A program made the translations under genes and the position numbers. Positions 41,601-55,245 of a stretch of DNA of 64,000 nucleotides are shown one piece after another (position 1 is the first letter of the stretch; each line of letters opens with the position of its first letter). The notes under the pieces are model-generated. The model made no database searches and had not been told where the DNA came from. It was given only the letters and a program-made list of their open reading frames with translations. The stretch comes from Corylus avellana (taxonomy: Eukaryota; Streptophyta; Magnoliopsida; Fagales; Betulaceae), in the NCBI RefSeq assembly GCF_901000735.1, contig NC_081550.1, positions 2,004,669 through 2,068,668 on the forward strand, read 5' to 3'.

Positions 41601-44600
41601 ATCAAGGGCACCGAGAAATTTCAAACTTCAATTTTCATGGGTTATTGCATATTTGCTATGTAAACAAAGTGCTTTTGTTGGTCCTATTTGATGAAAACTG
41701 TTTCCTCCGAGCTGCAGGCATAAGCTTACACAATTTCCCTGAAGGAATGGCAGTGTTCCTTGGGTCAATGAAGGTATTCCCAGTCTTCTTTTATTTTGTT
41801 GCAGGAGTGTCAAGTTAAATTTAATGAGAAAATTTATATCCATTGTTAGGAGGGTACTCCTTTGACTTTGAGTTAGATGTTCTGCTTTAATTTAATTCAG
41901 TGTAATTGTGAATACTCTTGGGAAAAATATGTTCTTTTAATTATCATTATACTCTTGTGATTCATGATGAAGTATATGAATTGGATTTTCCCTTTATGTC
42001 ATTGGTCCATGATGCAGTATTTGAGTCTGATTTTTTTACTCAACTCACACACTCGAGCAATGGAGTCTCATCAATGCTAACAGAAACGTCTCATCTCTTA
42101 GAAAATCTGGAAAAATTCAAATACTTTGCATAATAATATGAAATGCTCAATTACTTCGACATATAGGCACCAGCCACTTATTGATAAACTTTAGGAACAG
42201 AAGTCAACTTATTGATAAACTTAAACAAACAGAAATGAGCTAGTAGTTGGCTACAATGCAAATATGTAATACTAGATAAAAATTAAGTCTCCAAGCAGAT
42301 AGCTCCTGATTGCTTGATTATTAGCCCTGTCCCTTCAACCAGGAAACTGAGGAAAGTTTATCCCCATGCAACCAGAATAAACTTTTTCTCCAACACGGTT
42401 AACAGGTGGAAAACAGAGCAAGACATGCAACCGCCTGAAGAGTTTGAGAATATGCTGGACTCCGTCAGTTTTATTGTACCTGACCCAAACAATAATCTTT
42501 GTTGTTTTAAGAATGACCATCAAGTTTTACTTATCAAAAAAAGAAAAAAAAAAACAAAACAAAACAAATTACTTAATCCAAAAAAGAACTACCATCAAGT
42601 TTGGGTTCTTTTATTTATTTTTTTAATCCTTGCATAACATTTTTAGGTTTTGTTGGCTTTCTTTGAACCTATAAGCTTCCAACTAAAATGAAAATATGAG
42701 CATTCTATTGTTGATGCAAATCTAGCTTATGTCACAATCTTTCAATTTGTTATGGATGCTCAATCTTTTGATACTGCAGTATGAGATGAATTTAGCTGCT
42801 TTTTATAAAAGCTATGCTCATTTTTTGTTTGTTTGAATTGATTGGATCCATATATAATCTGATTTGTATGTTAATGCGCTTCTGGAACTCATTGAATTAT
42901 TATTGTATTGTTTTACAAGAATATGGTTTTTACGAACATAGTCTTGCAGGAATACTATTTCAAAACGTATTGAAAATATTTTGAACCTTCTGGTCTTCAG
43001 AGAAATAAACACTGGTGCTTATGCCATTAAGATTTCTAATTTTTTTCATGCTTCTTTTATAGGGTCTTCGTGTTGGTGTCAACTTGGCTTTGGCCATTTC
43101 TCTGCATAACATTCCAGAGGTATGCATTCTGTAATATATTTAATTTACATTCAGATGCTATTGGTTCTTCCAGAATGCTGCACCTTGCCATGAATAACAG
43201 TAACTTCCAACTTTTTAATTCCCAACAAACTCTGAACTGGTATATTTGTTAACCATTCCTGTACTTTCCATTAGATGAACATTCATGGCTGAGCCTATAT
43301 TATGGTTTCAAAGGTAGCCATTTTGGCATGCTCTTCCCACAGAATTTGTTCAGATATCTTTACTTGTAGGCCTGTGCATTGACGCAGCTTAAGCTATGAC
43401 ATAACGCTTTAACGTGGCAATTTATCTTCTTTTTTTTTTTTTTTTTTCTTAGTTATTGTTGTTTGTTTGTCTCTGTGTGTGCCTGTGCATGTAACTTGTC
43501 ATGAGCGCCTTCCTCTCCCTCTCCCTCTCAACCTCCACACCCCCACCCCTCCCCGGCCCTCCCAAAAGGTGAATTACAGATCGTAGCTGAAGCACACATG
43601 GATTCCATCGAAAGTATTGATCTCAGAGATGTTTGAGTGTGTGCTTGTTATTGTCAATCGTGATTAATTCCATGTGCTACAAACTGGCTTTATGCGCATG
43701 GATGCATGTGACTAGAATAATTCCTGGGATAAGATGTGGTGTGTTACTTGAATGGTTCCATAGATACGAAAATAAGTGATTTTCTTGTGGTTGTCCATTA
43801 ATTTACATAATTCCTTAAATTTAACCGATTAGAACAAAGGGAAATAGAGATCCTTCAGCCTTGTTCCCACAACTGTAATCTATTTGGGGTCTGAGGTTAT
43901 CAAGAAATATAATATACATGTAATATGGCTTTGGAACACCAAAATAATTTTTGGAAAGGAGAAATCAATCTCAGAATTATTGTTCAAGCCTGAACCTGCT
44001 TTCTGTCCCTTTTATGGCTTTAATAAATTGCTCGTGCCCAAGCTGAGAAATTGGAAATGCACTTGTCATGTAAGTATATTGGTGGACGTTCTGCCAGTTC
44101 TCTTGATTATGTAATGAAATTATAACTGTAATTAGATTGGTTCATGAAAGAAATATCACATTACGGTGCCTCAGAGTTTGAATAAAAAAATGTGATTTTA
44201 AAAGTTTTTTTGAGTTACCCTAATTTTACCTACAAGGTTTAAACTATCGGTCAATGTTGTATCTCTTCTTAGCTCTGGCAATTCAAAACTTAATTGTGTG
44301 GTCCAGATTTTGGAAATTGCAAAAATTACAAGATTACTTTGAAGTCCCAGCTTGAATTAATGTCTCAGACAGGTAGTAGTGCTAATAATAAAAATAACAA
44401 TAATAATCATGTACTGACAGCTATATGGTACTGAGCTAAAATCAATAGCGTTGATTATCATGTTCCCTTGTTTTTGGAAATCCAAGCAGTCTTATAACTG
44501 AAAAATGACCATATATGTGGTGAGATGTTTCATTTTGCCCTTTCTTATTTTGGTTCCCTTTTTCAGGGCGTTGCTGTTGCACTTCCTGTTTATTTTGCAA

Positions 44601-46654
44601 CACAGAGGTGAGAATTTTTTACGGTAGCAATTAATTCAGCTTTCTAAAAGCATTTATGACTAGTCAAGCATGCAATATATTTACTTCTTTTTGCAATATT
44701 TAGTTGTTGCAATACATAAACTAATCATGTTTTGTCAGTGCATATTCAAATATTGGTACTTCATCAGAAATAAGAAAAGTGTTTGAAATGGTGGTATTGA
44801 TGGTAAAGGGTGTGGTGATAGTCTTAGAGGTGGTGGAGGTCATTGCATGCTGGCAGGATCGGTGTGAAAAGTGGTTTAGGGTGGTCGTGGGTAGAGCAAT
44901 TATCAAGTGGTTATCACACAGATGGCTGTTACCTTAGTGCCTGCTAGTACTGAAGATGGTGAGGGCAGTCTGGTGGTGTTGGAGGAGATGATCTTTATGG
45001 TTGTGTACCATTTGGCAGTGGTTTCAATGGATGGTATTGGAATAATTGTTCCTGGTGACAATGGTGGTGATGATCGTGTTGGTATGTTGTTGGTGGTGGT
45101 GCTAATAGTTTGTAGGAAAAAAGTTATGTCTTTCAGAATCAGTAGCCCTCAAGGGTAGAGCTTGCTTCTGTCCTCTTTCATCAAAAAAGAAACCATGCCT
45201 CTGAAATCCAAATCTCATTCTGAACATGTGCTTTTCAAAGCAAAGTATTCCATCCAAAATATGCCGACTCCAAGACTTCAATATGGTTACCAAGGGGATC
45301 TTATTCGGTGCACAAGTCATATTTGCAATGGGTGATAAAATGCTTCCCCTTGATCACATTATGAGAAAATAAGCTGAAATGGACACTATAATGATTGATA
45401 ATAATGTTTTAAGCTCCTTTTGATCTGTGTATTGTAGTATATTCTACGAAGCTATGATAAAGAAATCACCTATGCAGTTAAATCACTAAATGGTTGATTC
45501 TTCTCAAATTGCAGCAAATGGCAGGCATTCAAGTTGGCCACGCTTTCTGGTTTTGCTGAGCCTCTGGGTGTTATAATAGTAGGTATGTCAACTGTTTTCT
45601 ATTGTAAAATGCCAAAGCAAGTTGTTTTTCTTTATGAACGAATAGAAAACTTGAATTTAAGTGGAAGCCTTATTTTAAACTAATAGAGGTGATGTTTATG
45701 AGATGTAAGCCTTGGTATTGACCTAGGGCGAGGTTGTGAGTTAGATGCTGTGTGCATTACAAATTGGGATTGTTTAATTTTTTGTAAATTGTAATGATTA
45801 TCCTTGGAAAAATAAACTTTTTAATATCTTATTCTCAGCCTATCTATTTCCAAGCAGCTTGAATCCAGAAATTCTTGAGGGCCTACTTGGATCAGGTTAG
45901 CGATATAATCATTTCCTAATCTTGAGTTGATCAAAGAGTGATGAATTGTTATATTAATTTTCTAGTCTTTGTTTTCAGTTGGTGGAGTGATGGCTTTTCT
46001 AACCCTGCACGAAATGCTGCCACTGGCATTTGATTATGCGGGGCAGAAGCAAGCTGTCAAGGCGGTGTTCTTTGGAATGGCTTTCATGTCTGCAAGGTAA
46101 AAATGTTTTATATGCATGTTTACTAGGGCATACTTTTTATGATGGAAAATAGTAATTTCTTGCCTGTAAGGGGAGACATTATTAAACACAGGAAGATGCC
46201 ATGCTGTCTTTGCCGGATAGCACTTGGTTATTGTTACTGGCATAAATCATTGGGTCAATCCTCCCCCGTGACCCAAATAAGAAAGAGATACAAAGAAGTG
46301 AGAAGCAAAATATCAAAATTCTGCCTTAAATTGTTTTGGGGAGGATACTTCCGCTAGCTTTTGCTATGGGGATGTTGAAAGAGAATGCAAATAGGTGTCT
46401 TTCCACAAGAATAAAGAAAAATATAACTCTTTCTAAGTGGTTTGTATGCTGCTTTGTACAATGTGGCTCTTGCCATCTGCAGTCTACAACCGGCGTCGTT
46501 GAAATTACATAGCTAAGAAATATGTATTAAAGCGTTTCCATTAGTTTGTGTCCAGCTTCTTTCTCCTAGTTTTATTTTATCTTCTAATATCTCCTTGCTT
46601 GTTACCAGCCTCTATTTTCTTGAGATCAGCTTACCCAAGGAGATGAGCCTGTAG
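38661..46654 (+). CDS. ZTP29: ZIP-family zinc transporter, ZTP29-like (12 exons)
   Basis: Exons read from the sequence: 38661-38724, 39494-39552, 39844-39936, 40042-40131, 40260-40341, 41718-41773, 43063-43119, 44567-44607, about 45516-45582 (left edge uncertain by one base), 45839-45895, 45979-46096, 46609-46654. All introns are GT-AG and the phases join. The product is 276 residues, the length of Arabidopsis ZTP29. It starts MDSQVLVALALSLVGGASTS and ends in EISLPKEMSL. The two metal-site motifs of ZIP transporters, HNFPEGM (exon 6) and HNIPEG (exons 7-8), are present, as is the conserved HEMLPLAFDY in exon 11. A charged loop (KSGDEGGKDIMKKHRRQ) lies between the third and fourth helices. ZTP29 proteins move zinc, and in Arabidopsis the protein is at the endoplasmic reticulum (family knowledge). 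Exon 8 is duplicated at 22531-22571. Confidence 0.95.
44498..44653 (+). repeat. Donor segment of the copy at 22462-22616
   Basis: Spans the end of intron 7, exon 8 and the start of intron 8. It matches 22462-22616 except for one T in a T run after exon 8. The flanks on both sides differ completely. Confidence 0.93.
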
Positions 46655-47480
46655 TCATGGATGCTGCCAATTATTATTCCCCAGTGTTGTACAATGCCTG
46701 AACCGCCATGATGGTTTTTCAAATAGTGCCTGCTTTTTTCAAGTGGCACTGAAGACCTTTACTAATTGTCGCATTGAAGACTTGTACTAATGGCCAGCAT
46801 CATTTGATTTCAGCCAGAAGGTAGAGAAGGTATAACTGTCTTTGTACCATTGCAGTTCTTTTCATGAAGATAGCAGACATGTACTTCCACTGTTTGTGTT
46901 TTATTGGGGAGGGGAAAAGAAAAAGAGAAATGAAAAACAAAATGAAGATATGTTATGGAACTTGTTCTCTTTAATAAAACTTGTATCATCCGTCTCTGCT
47001 GGTTTGCATGTGTACATAAAATCTCAGATATATTTTGAAGCTTTACTTATTTTTGCCCTGTGGCTAAACGTTAAATTATTTCATTCTTTGTCATTTAAGT
47101 AATGCCATCCTCTCTGTTTCACTTGGAATGGAAGTGAAATGGTGAAATAGAGGATTCGTTTTCCCATCTAGATTTTGTTTTGTTGCATTTAATAACGTAC
47201 ATGGTGCCACATGGCAACATATTTACCATGTATCGATGTATATGCTATTAGATACGTGAAATATAATCTGGACCATAAAATGGATCATCTCCATTTGGAT
47301 CCTAATTTGCAATGGTACCAAGAGCTAACTTGGCTTCAAATTTCATAATAACAGTCACTCGTGTGGACAACTTTCTGTTCTTGGATATTGTGTGATGCAT
47401 GATGGAATCCAGTAGTATTAGGTACCCAAACATGCAAAAAAATAAAAAAAAAAATATTAGGTTATGGATCACTGTGCACA
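46655..47480. other. ZTP29 3' UTR and downstream flank
   Basis: No further coding exons. The first few hundred bases are probably 3' UTR (AATAAA-type word at 46974-46979). Nothing else is recognised. Confidence 0.5.
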
Positions 47481-47481
47481 A

Positions 47482-47664
47482 GAGTAATGCTACTATTCAC
47501 ACCCATTTCGCTTTGATTAACATGACGTGTTTTAAGTGACTAACATTAGTAGATTAGAAACATACTAAAATATGCAAATAAAACGAAGTCTTCACTCAAT
47601 GTCGACCACTTAAAACACGTCACCTCAACCAATATAAAATGAGTGTAAAGAATAAAATTGCTCC
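47482..47664. mobile_element. Mutator-like MITE, 183 bp
   Basis: Imperfect inverted arms (GAGTAATGCTACTATTCACA; right arm complement GGAGCAATTTTATTCTTTAC), with the inner pair ACGTGTTTTAAGTG and CACTTAAAACACGT. Flanking 9-mers TGTGCACAA (47473-47481) and AGTGCATAA (47665-47673) share 7 of 9 bases. Confidence 0.75.
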
Positions 47665-47673
47665 AGTGCATAA

Positions 47674-50600
47674 AGGACTTTAGGACCACTAGGGTGAAGG
47701 ACTACAAATTGTTCTTTAGGCACCTAGCAAGCACAAAAGGAGACAGACATGCAAAACAAGAAGACGTCAAAAGTGGGGAAAATGAAAGAGTCAATCTTGT
47801 AAATTTTTTTATTTCCTCATCATTTTGTAATTTCTGGAAAATACAAATTTCCGAGCTAAGTCATAGGAGGGACAAAATCTCATCAAAGAGATTCATGGGT
47901 TTAAAGCTGTCTATCCTATCTTTCCTTAATAGAGAAAAAAGTGAGATTTTGATTGAACCTGTGAAAGTTAGAGAGAGAATGGGATACGTAGAGGGCAGGA
48001 AAAAAAAATTAAAAATTAAAAAAAAAAAAAAAAAAAAAAAAGTGACCTACTATACCTAAAGCAAAAAAGAGAAGAAAAGTGTTTTATCAACTAAAGGAGA
48101 ATAAAAGGGGAAAAAGAAAGCCAATTTTTCTCTTTTGTCTCTTTTTCTCTTTTCTTTTTAAATTTTTTTGCCCAAATGAATGCTTTATGGGGGAGAGGAG
48201 CAATTTCTATATACCAACCTAATCATAGAGTCGTGGACTGGTAGAGTTTACAGAGATTTTTCCTGCTTTTACAACTAAAATTGAATTGTTTTTTTTTTCC
48301 CCTCTTTTTGGGTTGTTTTTATACTTTCATGGAGCGGTTTGGATATAGTTGTTGCCAGTTAAAATTAATTGATTATGTGTTATGAATTGAAACAATTTCA
48401 ATAACATGCTATATACGTTAATCTTATTAAAAATGCACGTGAAAATCACATAATTTAAATATAAATACCAATTAATAGACTAAGTTATAATTAAGAATAA
48501 TTTTTTTCAACCCAATTTAGAGAAAAAAAAATATTCTACTAATAGTTCTAGATGCATTTTTTTTTTTTATGTTAGAATCTAACATGCAGATGATATTTCT
48601 TGAAATGGTGTTCAATGAATCCCTAAAGTCCTACAAATTCCATAGTTAATGGCGTTTTGAAGGGCAGCATTGGGGTAATTGAATCATGAACACATCACTG
48701 CCTCCCAAGAGAGTTTACTCTTTTTCTTTTTCTTTTTTTCTAATTGAATGAGGAAAAGGTTTACTTGAACTCTAACAAATGTAATTTTTTCAATTCGGTC
48801 TACTAAATTAACATATATCCTTAGATTGGAGAAACATTCTTCAACCTAGTTCGAAGAAAAACTTTATCCGAGAAAGAATGCTTTGGAGTTTAGATATTAA
48901 TGGTTGCAACGGCCAAATCCACCGCAAGTATATTTAACAAATAAAGAAGACTTTTCTAGTATAAATTTTGTCATGAAAATGCCAAGAGTAACGTAATTAT
49001 AATATGATGATAATTACTATATCAAATTAATATTATGGTAACCATATATGCATGCATCTCCCTCACTTGCATTATTTTAGTTTTATTATTAATTTACTTT
49101 TTTCGTTTTGAAAAGGTAATTTAGTTAGTGTACAATAAATAAGTATTTTTCCCTTATGACTTTTCTTTATGGGGACCCTTCAAGCAAAGCCACTTTTACC
49201 GCGGTTTGCTTTCAATTTTCTGGATGTCTACAGCAATTATTTGGGCTGGCTTTCTAGATTTATTCCTATTTTAGTTTTTAAAAAAAAATTATATTTTTCT
49301 ATTTTAATTATTTACTTTTTAAAAGTACCTCTTCAAACTAGAGATTTGCTCACTATTCCATTTAAATATTATTTTTACCGATTTGGAGAGTGAGAGAGTA
49401 TTGTTCACGCTCTCCAAATGTGAGCCGGATGGATGGTAAAAAAGCATATATTTTTCCATTTTGACTCCCCAAAATAAAAATTTCCCTACAATAAAGAGTC
49501 GGAAGAGAATAATCGGTAAAATGTCTATTATGGATATTGAAAACAAGACCATAAATGCATATATTAATTCATGGGATTCTTGGTCCCCTCTACAATATTG
49601 AGGTGACATTTAAAAAAAAAAAAAAAAAAAATTGAATTAATTATTATTAAAAAAATAAAGGCCGGTTAAGACTATTACATCTGAGATAATTATGAAATAA
49701 AAATTAGGTATCTTTAATAAAATAAAATAAAATAAAAATCAATCCGCCAAGCAATGAACTGCTCTATTTTCACTTCTCCTAAAAACTATTAGGTTTGGCA
49801 ATGAACATCTTTTCAAAACTATTATCAAACAAACACTCTTCACTTTTCTCTCACAAAAATGTTTATATTTTATTCCGTATTATATCACATCTATCAATTT
49901 TTTCTTTGTTTTTCATTTCAAAATCCTTTTTTTTCAAACGCTCTCCCTAAATAAAGTGATAGTTAAAGAAAATAAAATTCTCTTTGTCAACAAAAAAGAA
50001 AAGGAAAAGGTGTGGTTCGTTACACATAACAAGGAACCATCGTGTCTTCATGGTAGCAGAGACATTAGTGATCCATCATGTCTTTACGCGTAGCAGACGG
50101 CATTAGTGACAGATCGAACACAAAACACTGGGGAGGGGGGTGATAAATATAACAGCAACAGAATCAAACAAAAACATAATTAATCATCGTATTCATCACC
50201 AATTTTCACTGTTCTGTTAAATCCATAGATACAGTACGTACAACGAAACCCAAATAACTGTCAAACACTGCAAAACTTACATCATCATGAAGCGGAAAAT
50301 CACAGTTTAAATAGAGAGAGAGAGAGAGAAGTCCCAAACTGGGCTACTTATTTTGGTTGGGCTCATGTGAGACATGTTCAGAAGCCACCTACGTACAGTA
50401 CATACTCTGAATGTCTTGTTCTTTGATATGACATTTCAAGAAAACCCTTTGACTGATATCAATCTCTCTCTCTTTCTCTCTCAACTCACAAAGCTGCCAC
50501 CAAGATCCAATCTATCTATTCCAACCTCTGTACTATGAACTATACAAAATACGTTTCTCTTACTATTTCTCTCTCTCAACCTAATCATTCGATTTTTTTT

Positions 50601-50958
50601 TTAATGGTGAATCTAAACATATATAGTAGTATATGTTGATCTGTCATTAACGAAAGAAAAACAGCATCAAATGCACTCCAAATGCTGACTTATTTGCATT
50701 AAAGGTAGTAATTCATTATCTTGTATATAATTTGATTTATTTAATTAAACATGTCAACATTTTTAATCATAATCCGTCAAAAACTTTTAGTCTTAAATAT
50801 CATATATCAAGTTTAAATTGTATCGAAATGTGAGTATAAATTTATTTGAATTAACTTTAATTTAACGTATTTAATTAAATAAATCATACTCCTCAAACTT
50901 AACCCTCCAACTTATTACTGGCCCTAATTTGCATGTTGAAAACCTTTTCTAAAACTAC

Positions 50959-50960
<2 letters not shown>
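47674..50960. other. Intergenic, no gene seen
   Basis: AT-rich DNA with homopolymer runs (for example 48019-48041) and a degraded fragment of the 1720-1955 MITE family near 48825-48870. An open frame of 133 codons at 47658-48059 ends in a poly-Lys run from an A tract and has no motif. Confidence 0.5.

Positions 50961-50963
<3 letters not shown>

Positions 50964-51006
<43 letters not shown>
50964..51006. repeat. (TA)n microsatellite
   Basis: About 43 bp of TA repeat. Confidence 0.95.
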
Positions 51007-51009
<3 letters not shown>

Positions 51010-52470
51010 TATCCTCTTTAGTCTCTATCTACCTTGGGTATATATATCCGCATGGGTTTTAAAACTGCGTTGCACTGACTATCCCCCTAAAATTACGAAT
51101 ATCTTCTTATCACACTGTCAATATTGTTAGATATTGATAGTATTCCTGTTGTTGTAAGGAAAAAGAGATATATGTTAGACCATGCATCTCCAATAGAGTA
51201 GATTAATAAGTAAATTTTTCATATTAGTGTATAGCATATTAAATGAATAAAATATTGATTCTCTTCATCACCATCAACAAGCCGTAAGAGTCACAAATCA
51301 AGAAGTCGAGAACAAAGGTAAAAAAGAAAAATGAAGGCATAGGAGAGTAGGGGGCTATGCATAGCGAATCTTGGCAGGTCACCAGCCACTGCACTTCGTG
51401 GTGGCCGTGGGTCGCCGTATTTTTCATTGGGTGTTCCAATGTGGGGTAATGTCATGGGTAGAGAGAAGGCAAATGCTTTTTTGCATTTTCTCACCCATCT
51501 CCTCTCTCTTCTATTTATTTTGAAAAAATCAAGATGTTGAAAGAAGAAAGATGGTGAGGAGATGGGTAGGAGAATGCATTGTAGCAAATCTCGTAGAGAG
51601 AATAATCGAGAAAGATGAAATGGGGGATTGATGGCTTTGCCACTGCACGTGGCCACGGTGTCGGTTGCAATGGCTGTCTTGCATAGCTTCCGTATTGGGG
51701 AGAGTAAATTAGTATACATATTAGGATATCACTTCTAGCCTAAAAGCCCAAGCTAATGAACTTAGTCCACTTATGTATATTAAGTACTCTTGTTCTTTAT
51801 ATGCGCAATATCCTGGCCATGGGTGATGCATTTTGGCTATGTTTTACTATTATGAGAGGACAAGATTAGTGAGTGAGTATAAGAAGGGAGGGGAGGGGAG
51901 GGGTGGGGGGTTGCTGAAGCCGTGAAGGGTGGTGGTGCAGTTGATGTGATCCGTACATGTTCCATGGGTGAGAAAACGGCGGTGTTAAACCCTAAAAGAA
52001 ATACTGAAAACTAATATTTAAAAAAAAAAATTAATAGAGAATAAAATAGAAAATTGTTGTTGGACTTTGCATTAAAAAAGTAGTAAGCAAAGCAAAGATA
52101 GCTAGAAAACGCTGTTAGAAGAAGTTTAAATCATGAACTAAATCCAATTTCATATCCCAAGCCTCAAACCTCTTTTGAGGAACAACTAATTGGTAATTCC
52201 AATAATGACATATATGTAAACCTTTTTACATTCGCAATATTTATGTTTATATCTTATTCATTGGACTACTGGATATATATATATGAGACAGCTGACTAAC
52301 TTTAAATCATATAGGAGTATAAGTTTGACCCAGACACGACTTCCCCTATTTTAGCACTCTTAAATATTACTATATTCTTTTGACCTTTAACTTGATTTGC
52401 AATTACGAAGCAGTATATATATAAGGAGTCTACAATATACTAAAAGTGCAAGTTCTAGGAATGAAAACGA

Positions 52471-52490
<20 letters not shown>
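51007..52490. other. Intergenic, no gene seen
   Basis: AT-rich with a G-rich low-complexity patch (GGGAGGGGAGGGGAGGGGTG, 51886-51905). A 142-codon open frame on the minus strand (51291-51719) has no motif and is not called. A fragment of the TRIM-like repeat lies at 51694-51802. Confidence 0.45.
51694..51802. mobile_element. Fragment of the TRIM-like terminal repeat
   Basis: Matches the terminal repeats at 30592-30992 (TTGGGGAGAGTAAATTAGTA; CACTTCTAGCCTAAAAGCCC; AAGTACTCTTGTTCTTTATA). Only one partial repeat is present. Confidence 0.75.

Positions 52491-52492
<2 letters not shown>

Positions 52493-52519
<27 letters not shown>
52493..52519. repeat. (GA)n microsatellite after a poly-A run
   Basis: About 27 bp of AG repeat directly following some 20 A. 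Confidence 0.95.
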
Positions 52520-52523
<4 letters not shown>

Positions 52524-52729
52524 GATAATAATAATAATAAGAAGAAAAGGAATAAAGGAAGGGCAGGGGCCTCAAAATAATGCTAATATAAAATATGTTC
52601 TTGCATAATTAGCCAAATAGATTGTGTAAAGCATCCATCATGATATATATAGATGAGCTCAAAATATGAGATCGAATAAAATTCAACAATCTTTTCAGCT
52701 AGCTATTGGGTTCCATCGATCGATCTGTC

Positions 52730-54924
52730 TCACTGAGAGGATTCATTATCTTGCTCAATTTCAGAGGCTGCATCATCTTCCTCTTCAAAACAGTCAACTC
52801 CATAAGCTGCATGGCCATTTCCAAATGCCTTGATATGATCTTTGAGAGATCTTTTGTGTTTGAAATCAGAACCACAAGTGCAATACCAAAGCTTGCCACA
52901 GTTCTTCTCATGGGTTCTCCAATCACCTCTCACTGCAAAGGCCTTGCCACATTTTCTACACATGAAAGGCTTGATCCCATGCTTTCTCTTGTAATGGGTT
53001 TGGAGGGTTCTGAAGTCTTTGAGTGGCTTTGACCTTGGGTGGTCAATGTTGTTCCTGCACCCTGCTGCACAACAATAGCATGGCAGCCTAAGCATGGCTG
53101 TTGGTTGTGTTCCCCTTAGAGACTCCGGCCCTTTTCTATATTGAGATCCATGCCCCCACATATGCATCTACAAATTATTATCAACCATCCACCAATCAAA
53201 TCAATTTTTTTTTTTTAAATGATTAAATTAACTATTTTTTATCCGGTTTAACATAATATCATAGTAAATATCTTGACTTTCTCTTCCCACATGTGTGAAA
53301 GAATATAAATTAATTAAACGATTAAATTAACTATTTCTTGCCCGCTTAAGCTTTTGGATAGATCAAGATGGGTTTAGTCCTAAGCTTAAATTTGGCTAAA
53401 AAAAAAAAAAAAGATGAAAAAGTTGAAAGGGAACATCCCACAAAAAAATAAATCAATAAAAAAAATTGAATAGAAGCATCCCATTTAATATCTATATATA
53501 TATATATAGGATATTGCTACAAGATTCAGGTGTCTTTCGGCTGAGTCCACTTGGGCAAAGAACATTCATATATATATATATATTCTGGTTTACTAGTACT
53601 TTGATAGGGGTTTGCTCTGCATGTGTGGTGCTTTGAAATTTTGCTACCGAATTTGAATTGTTTTTGCTTCATATTTCTCAAATCAAGTGGTAGACTGTAA
53701 GTTAATAACACTAGAGAGGTTAAAACAACAGGTTTTTATAGGGTTCTTAATTTCCAACTGGATTCTTCCTTCTTTGCATTTTGTCTCTACAAAAAAAAAA
53801 GAACAAATATTGAAGGCAAACGGCTCACGTTTAAGGAAAGTGATACTCTTATAATTTACAGATGCAGCAATATACATACCATGTATGGGGGCTTTCATGC
53901 ATGTACTAGTTATAGAATATGGGGTGGTTTGGAGAAGATCATCTGATGAGAGCCCTGGAAAAACTAGTTATGTGCAATATTACACAAAGTTCAAGGTGCA
54001 AAAAGCATAAGGTTGTGTTGTTCAATCACATAAAGAGGGGTACTGATCTTATTCTCAGTTGGACCAGGTAGATTTATTCTTATTTTTTTGAATTCCAAAA
54101 ACCCAAAAATCATGCAAAAAGATAAAAAGAGGAGAGTGGGGATGAAAAAAAAAAAAAAAAAAGACTCCAAATTGTCAGACCAAATGTGTTGTGTATATTA
54201 TAAATCTAAAGCAAAACAGCAAGAGGGAAAGGAAAACCCTAAGGACCCATATAAAAGTGAAAGGTTGAATTAATCAAGCTAGCTAGAAAAGAAGTGTAGA
54301 TGTCCTCTTTTTCATCAAAATTAAAAGGATAATTAGAAATGGATGGGAGAGGTTTGAATTAAGGAAAAGGAAAAGGGAAAGGAAACCTTTTTTTTTTTTC
54401 TTTTTTTTTTAACAAACCTGCATGTTGTTGTATCTATTGAAGGTCTTGGAGCAAAGGGGGCATGAGAACTGAGTTGGACCAATCAGAATCTGAGCCGGTG
54501 TAGGAATCCAATACTGTCCCTTGTTGAGCCTGTTTGAAGCAAGAGTGACGTCATCTTTATCGGAGATGGCGGTGGAGGAGAGGCGTGAGGTCAAATCAGC
54601 AGAGCTGGGGCTTGGTAACCCTAGATGAAGAGAAACTGCCAGGGTGTCATGATGATCATCAGCAGCAGATGAAGTAGTAAAGGAGGAGGATTCTTGATGA
54701 TGATGATGCCTTGTGGGGCTTAGGCTGAGGAGGGGGAGAGCTTCTCTTAGAGGAGGAGAGGGAGGAGAGGATTCAAAGCAAGTACTGAAAGAGTTTGTGT
54801 TGTAAGGAGAATAAAAAGATTGATTGGAAGAAGATGTGGAGGAAGAGAAGTACTGGTGGTGGTGGCGGAGAGAATTGTAGTTCAACCATCCAGTTAAGTA
54901 ATTGGAGGAGTAGGGATCATTCAT
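52730..54924 (-). CDS. WIP-family C2H2 zinc-finger transcription factor (two exons)
   Basis: Complement of exon 1 (54418-54924) and exon 2 (52730-53167), with a 1.25-kb GT-AG intron; product 314 residues. The N-terminus ([17 protein letters not shown]) resembles NTT/WIP2. It carries the family block [14 protein letters not shown] with its LxLxL-type repression motif, then a second conserved block ([11 protein letters not shown]). The WIP domain starts in exon 1 ([19 protein letters not shown]) with the first finger split by the intron after NNMQ. Exon 2 gives the second finger ([15 protein letters not shown]), the third ([19 protein letters not shown]) and the fourth ([18 protein letters not shown]), followed by an acidic tail. 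WIP proteins are nuclear regulators of organ patterning, vein and fruit tissue development or seed-coat pigment. This one looks closest to WIP2/WIP4/WIP5. It is shorter than NTT (383) in the linker. Confidence 0.93.
53168..54417 (-). other. Intron of the WIP gene
   Basis: Starts GTTTGTT after the AACATGCAG exon end and finishes TTTGTAG before ATGCATATG. It contains a (TA)n tract near 53567-53581 and homopolymer runs. No nested gene was seen. Confidence 0.85.
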
Positions 54925-55208
54925 GATGAGAGGTGGGAGCTAGGAGAGAAGGGAAGTTTTGGGTAGATGGGTGTCTTAATATTATAGAGAGAGAGAGAGA
55001 GAGAGATAAAGGTGGTGATCAAAACTTTTTAAGGGAGAGATTGAACAAAATCACCAAATTAAAGGAAATCTAAGGGTGAATGGCTAAAAGAAAAAAGAAA
55101 AATTGTACAAAATCAAGGTTGATAAAGTGAACCCAATTGAGTAAAAAAAAGGAGAGACAAGAAATCACTTGTGAAGTATGACTAAACAATGGGTACAAAT
55201 TATGCTAA

Positions 55209-55245
<37 letters not shown>

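Noticed and set aside
47658..48059. 133-codon frame ending in a poly-Lys run
   Set aside because: The end is an A homopolymer and no motif is present.
51291..51719. 142-codon minus-strand frame
   Set aside because: No motif, low-complexity surroundings, no promoter or splice context.
52706..53032. 108-codon frame opposite WIP exon 2
   Set aside because: Complement of a conserved zinc-finger exon.
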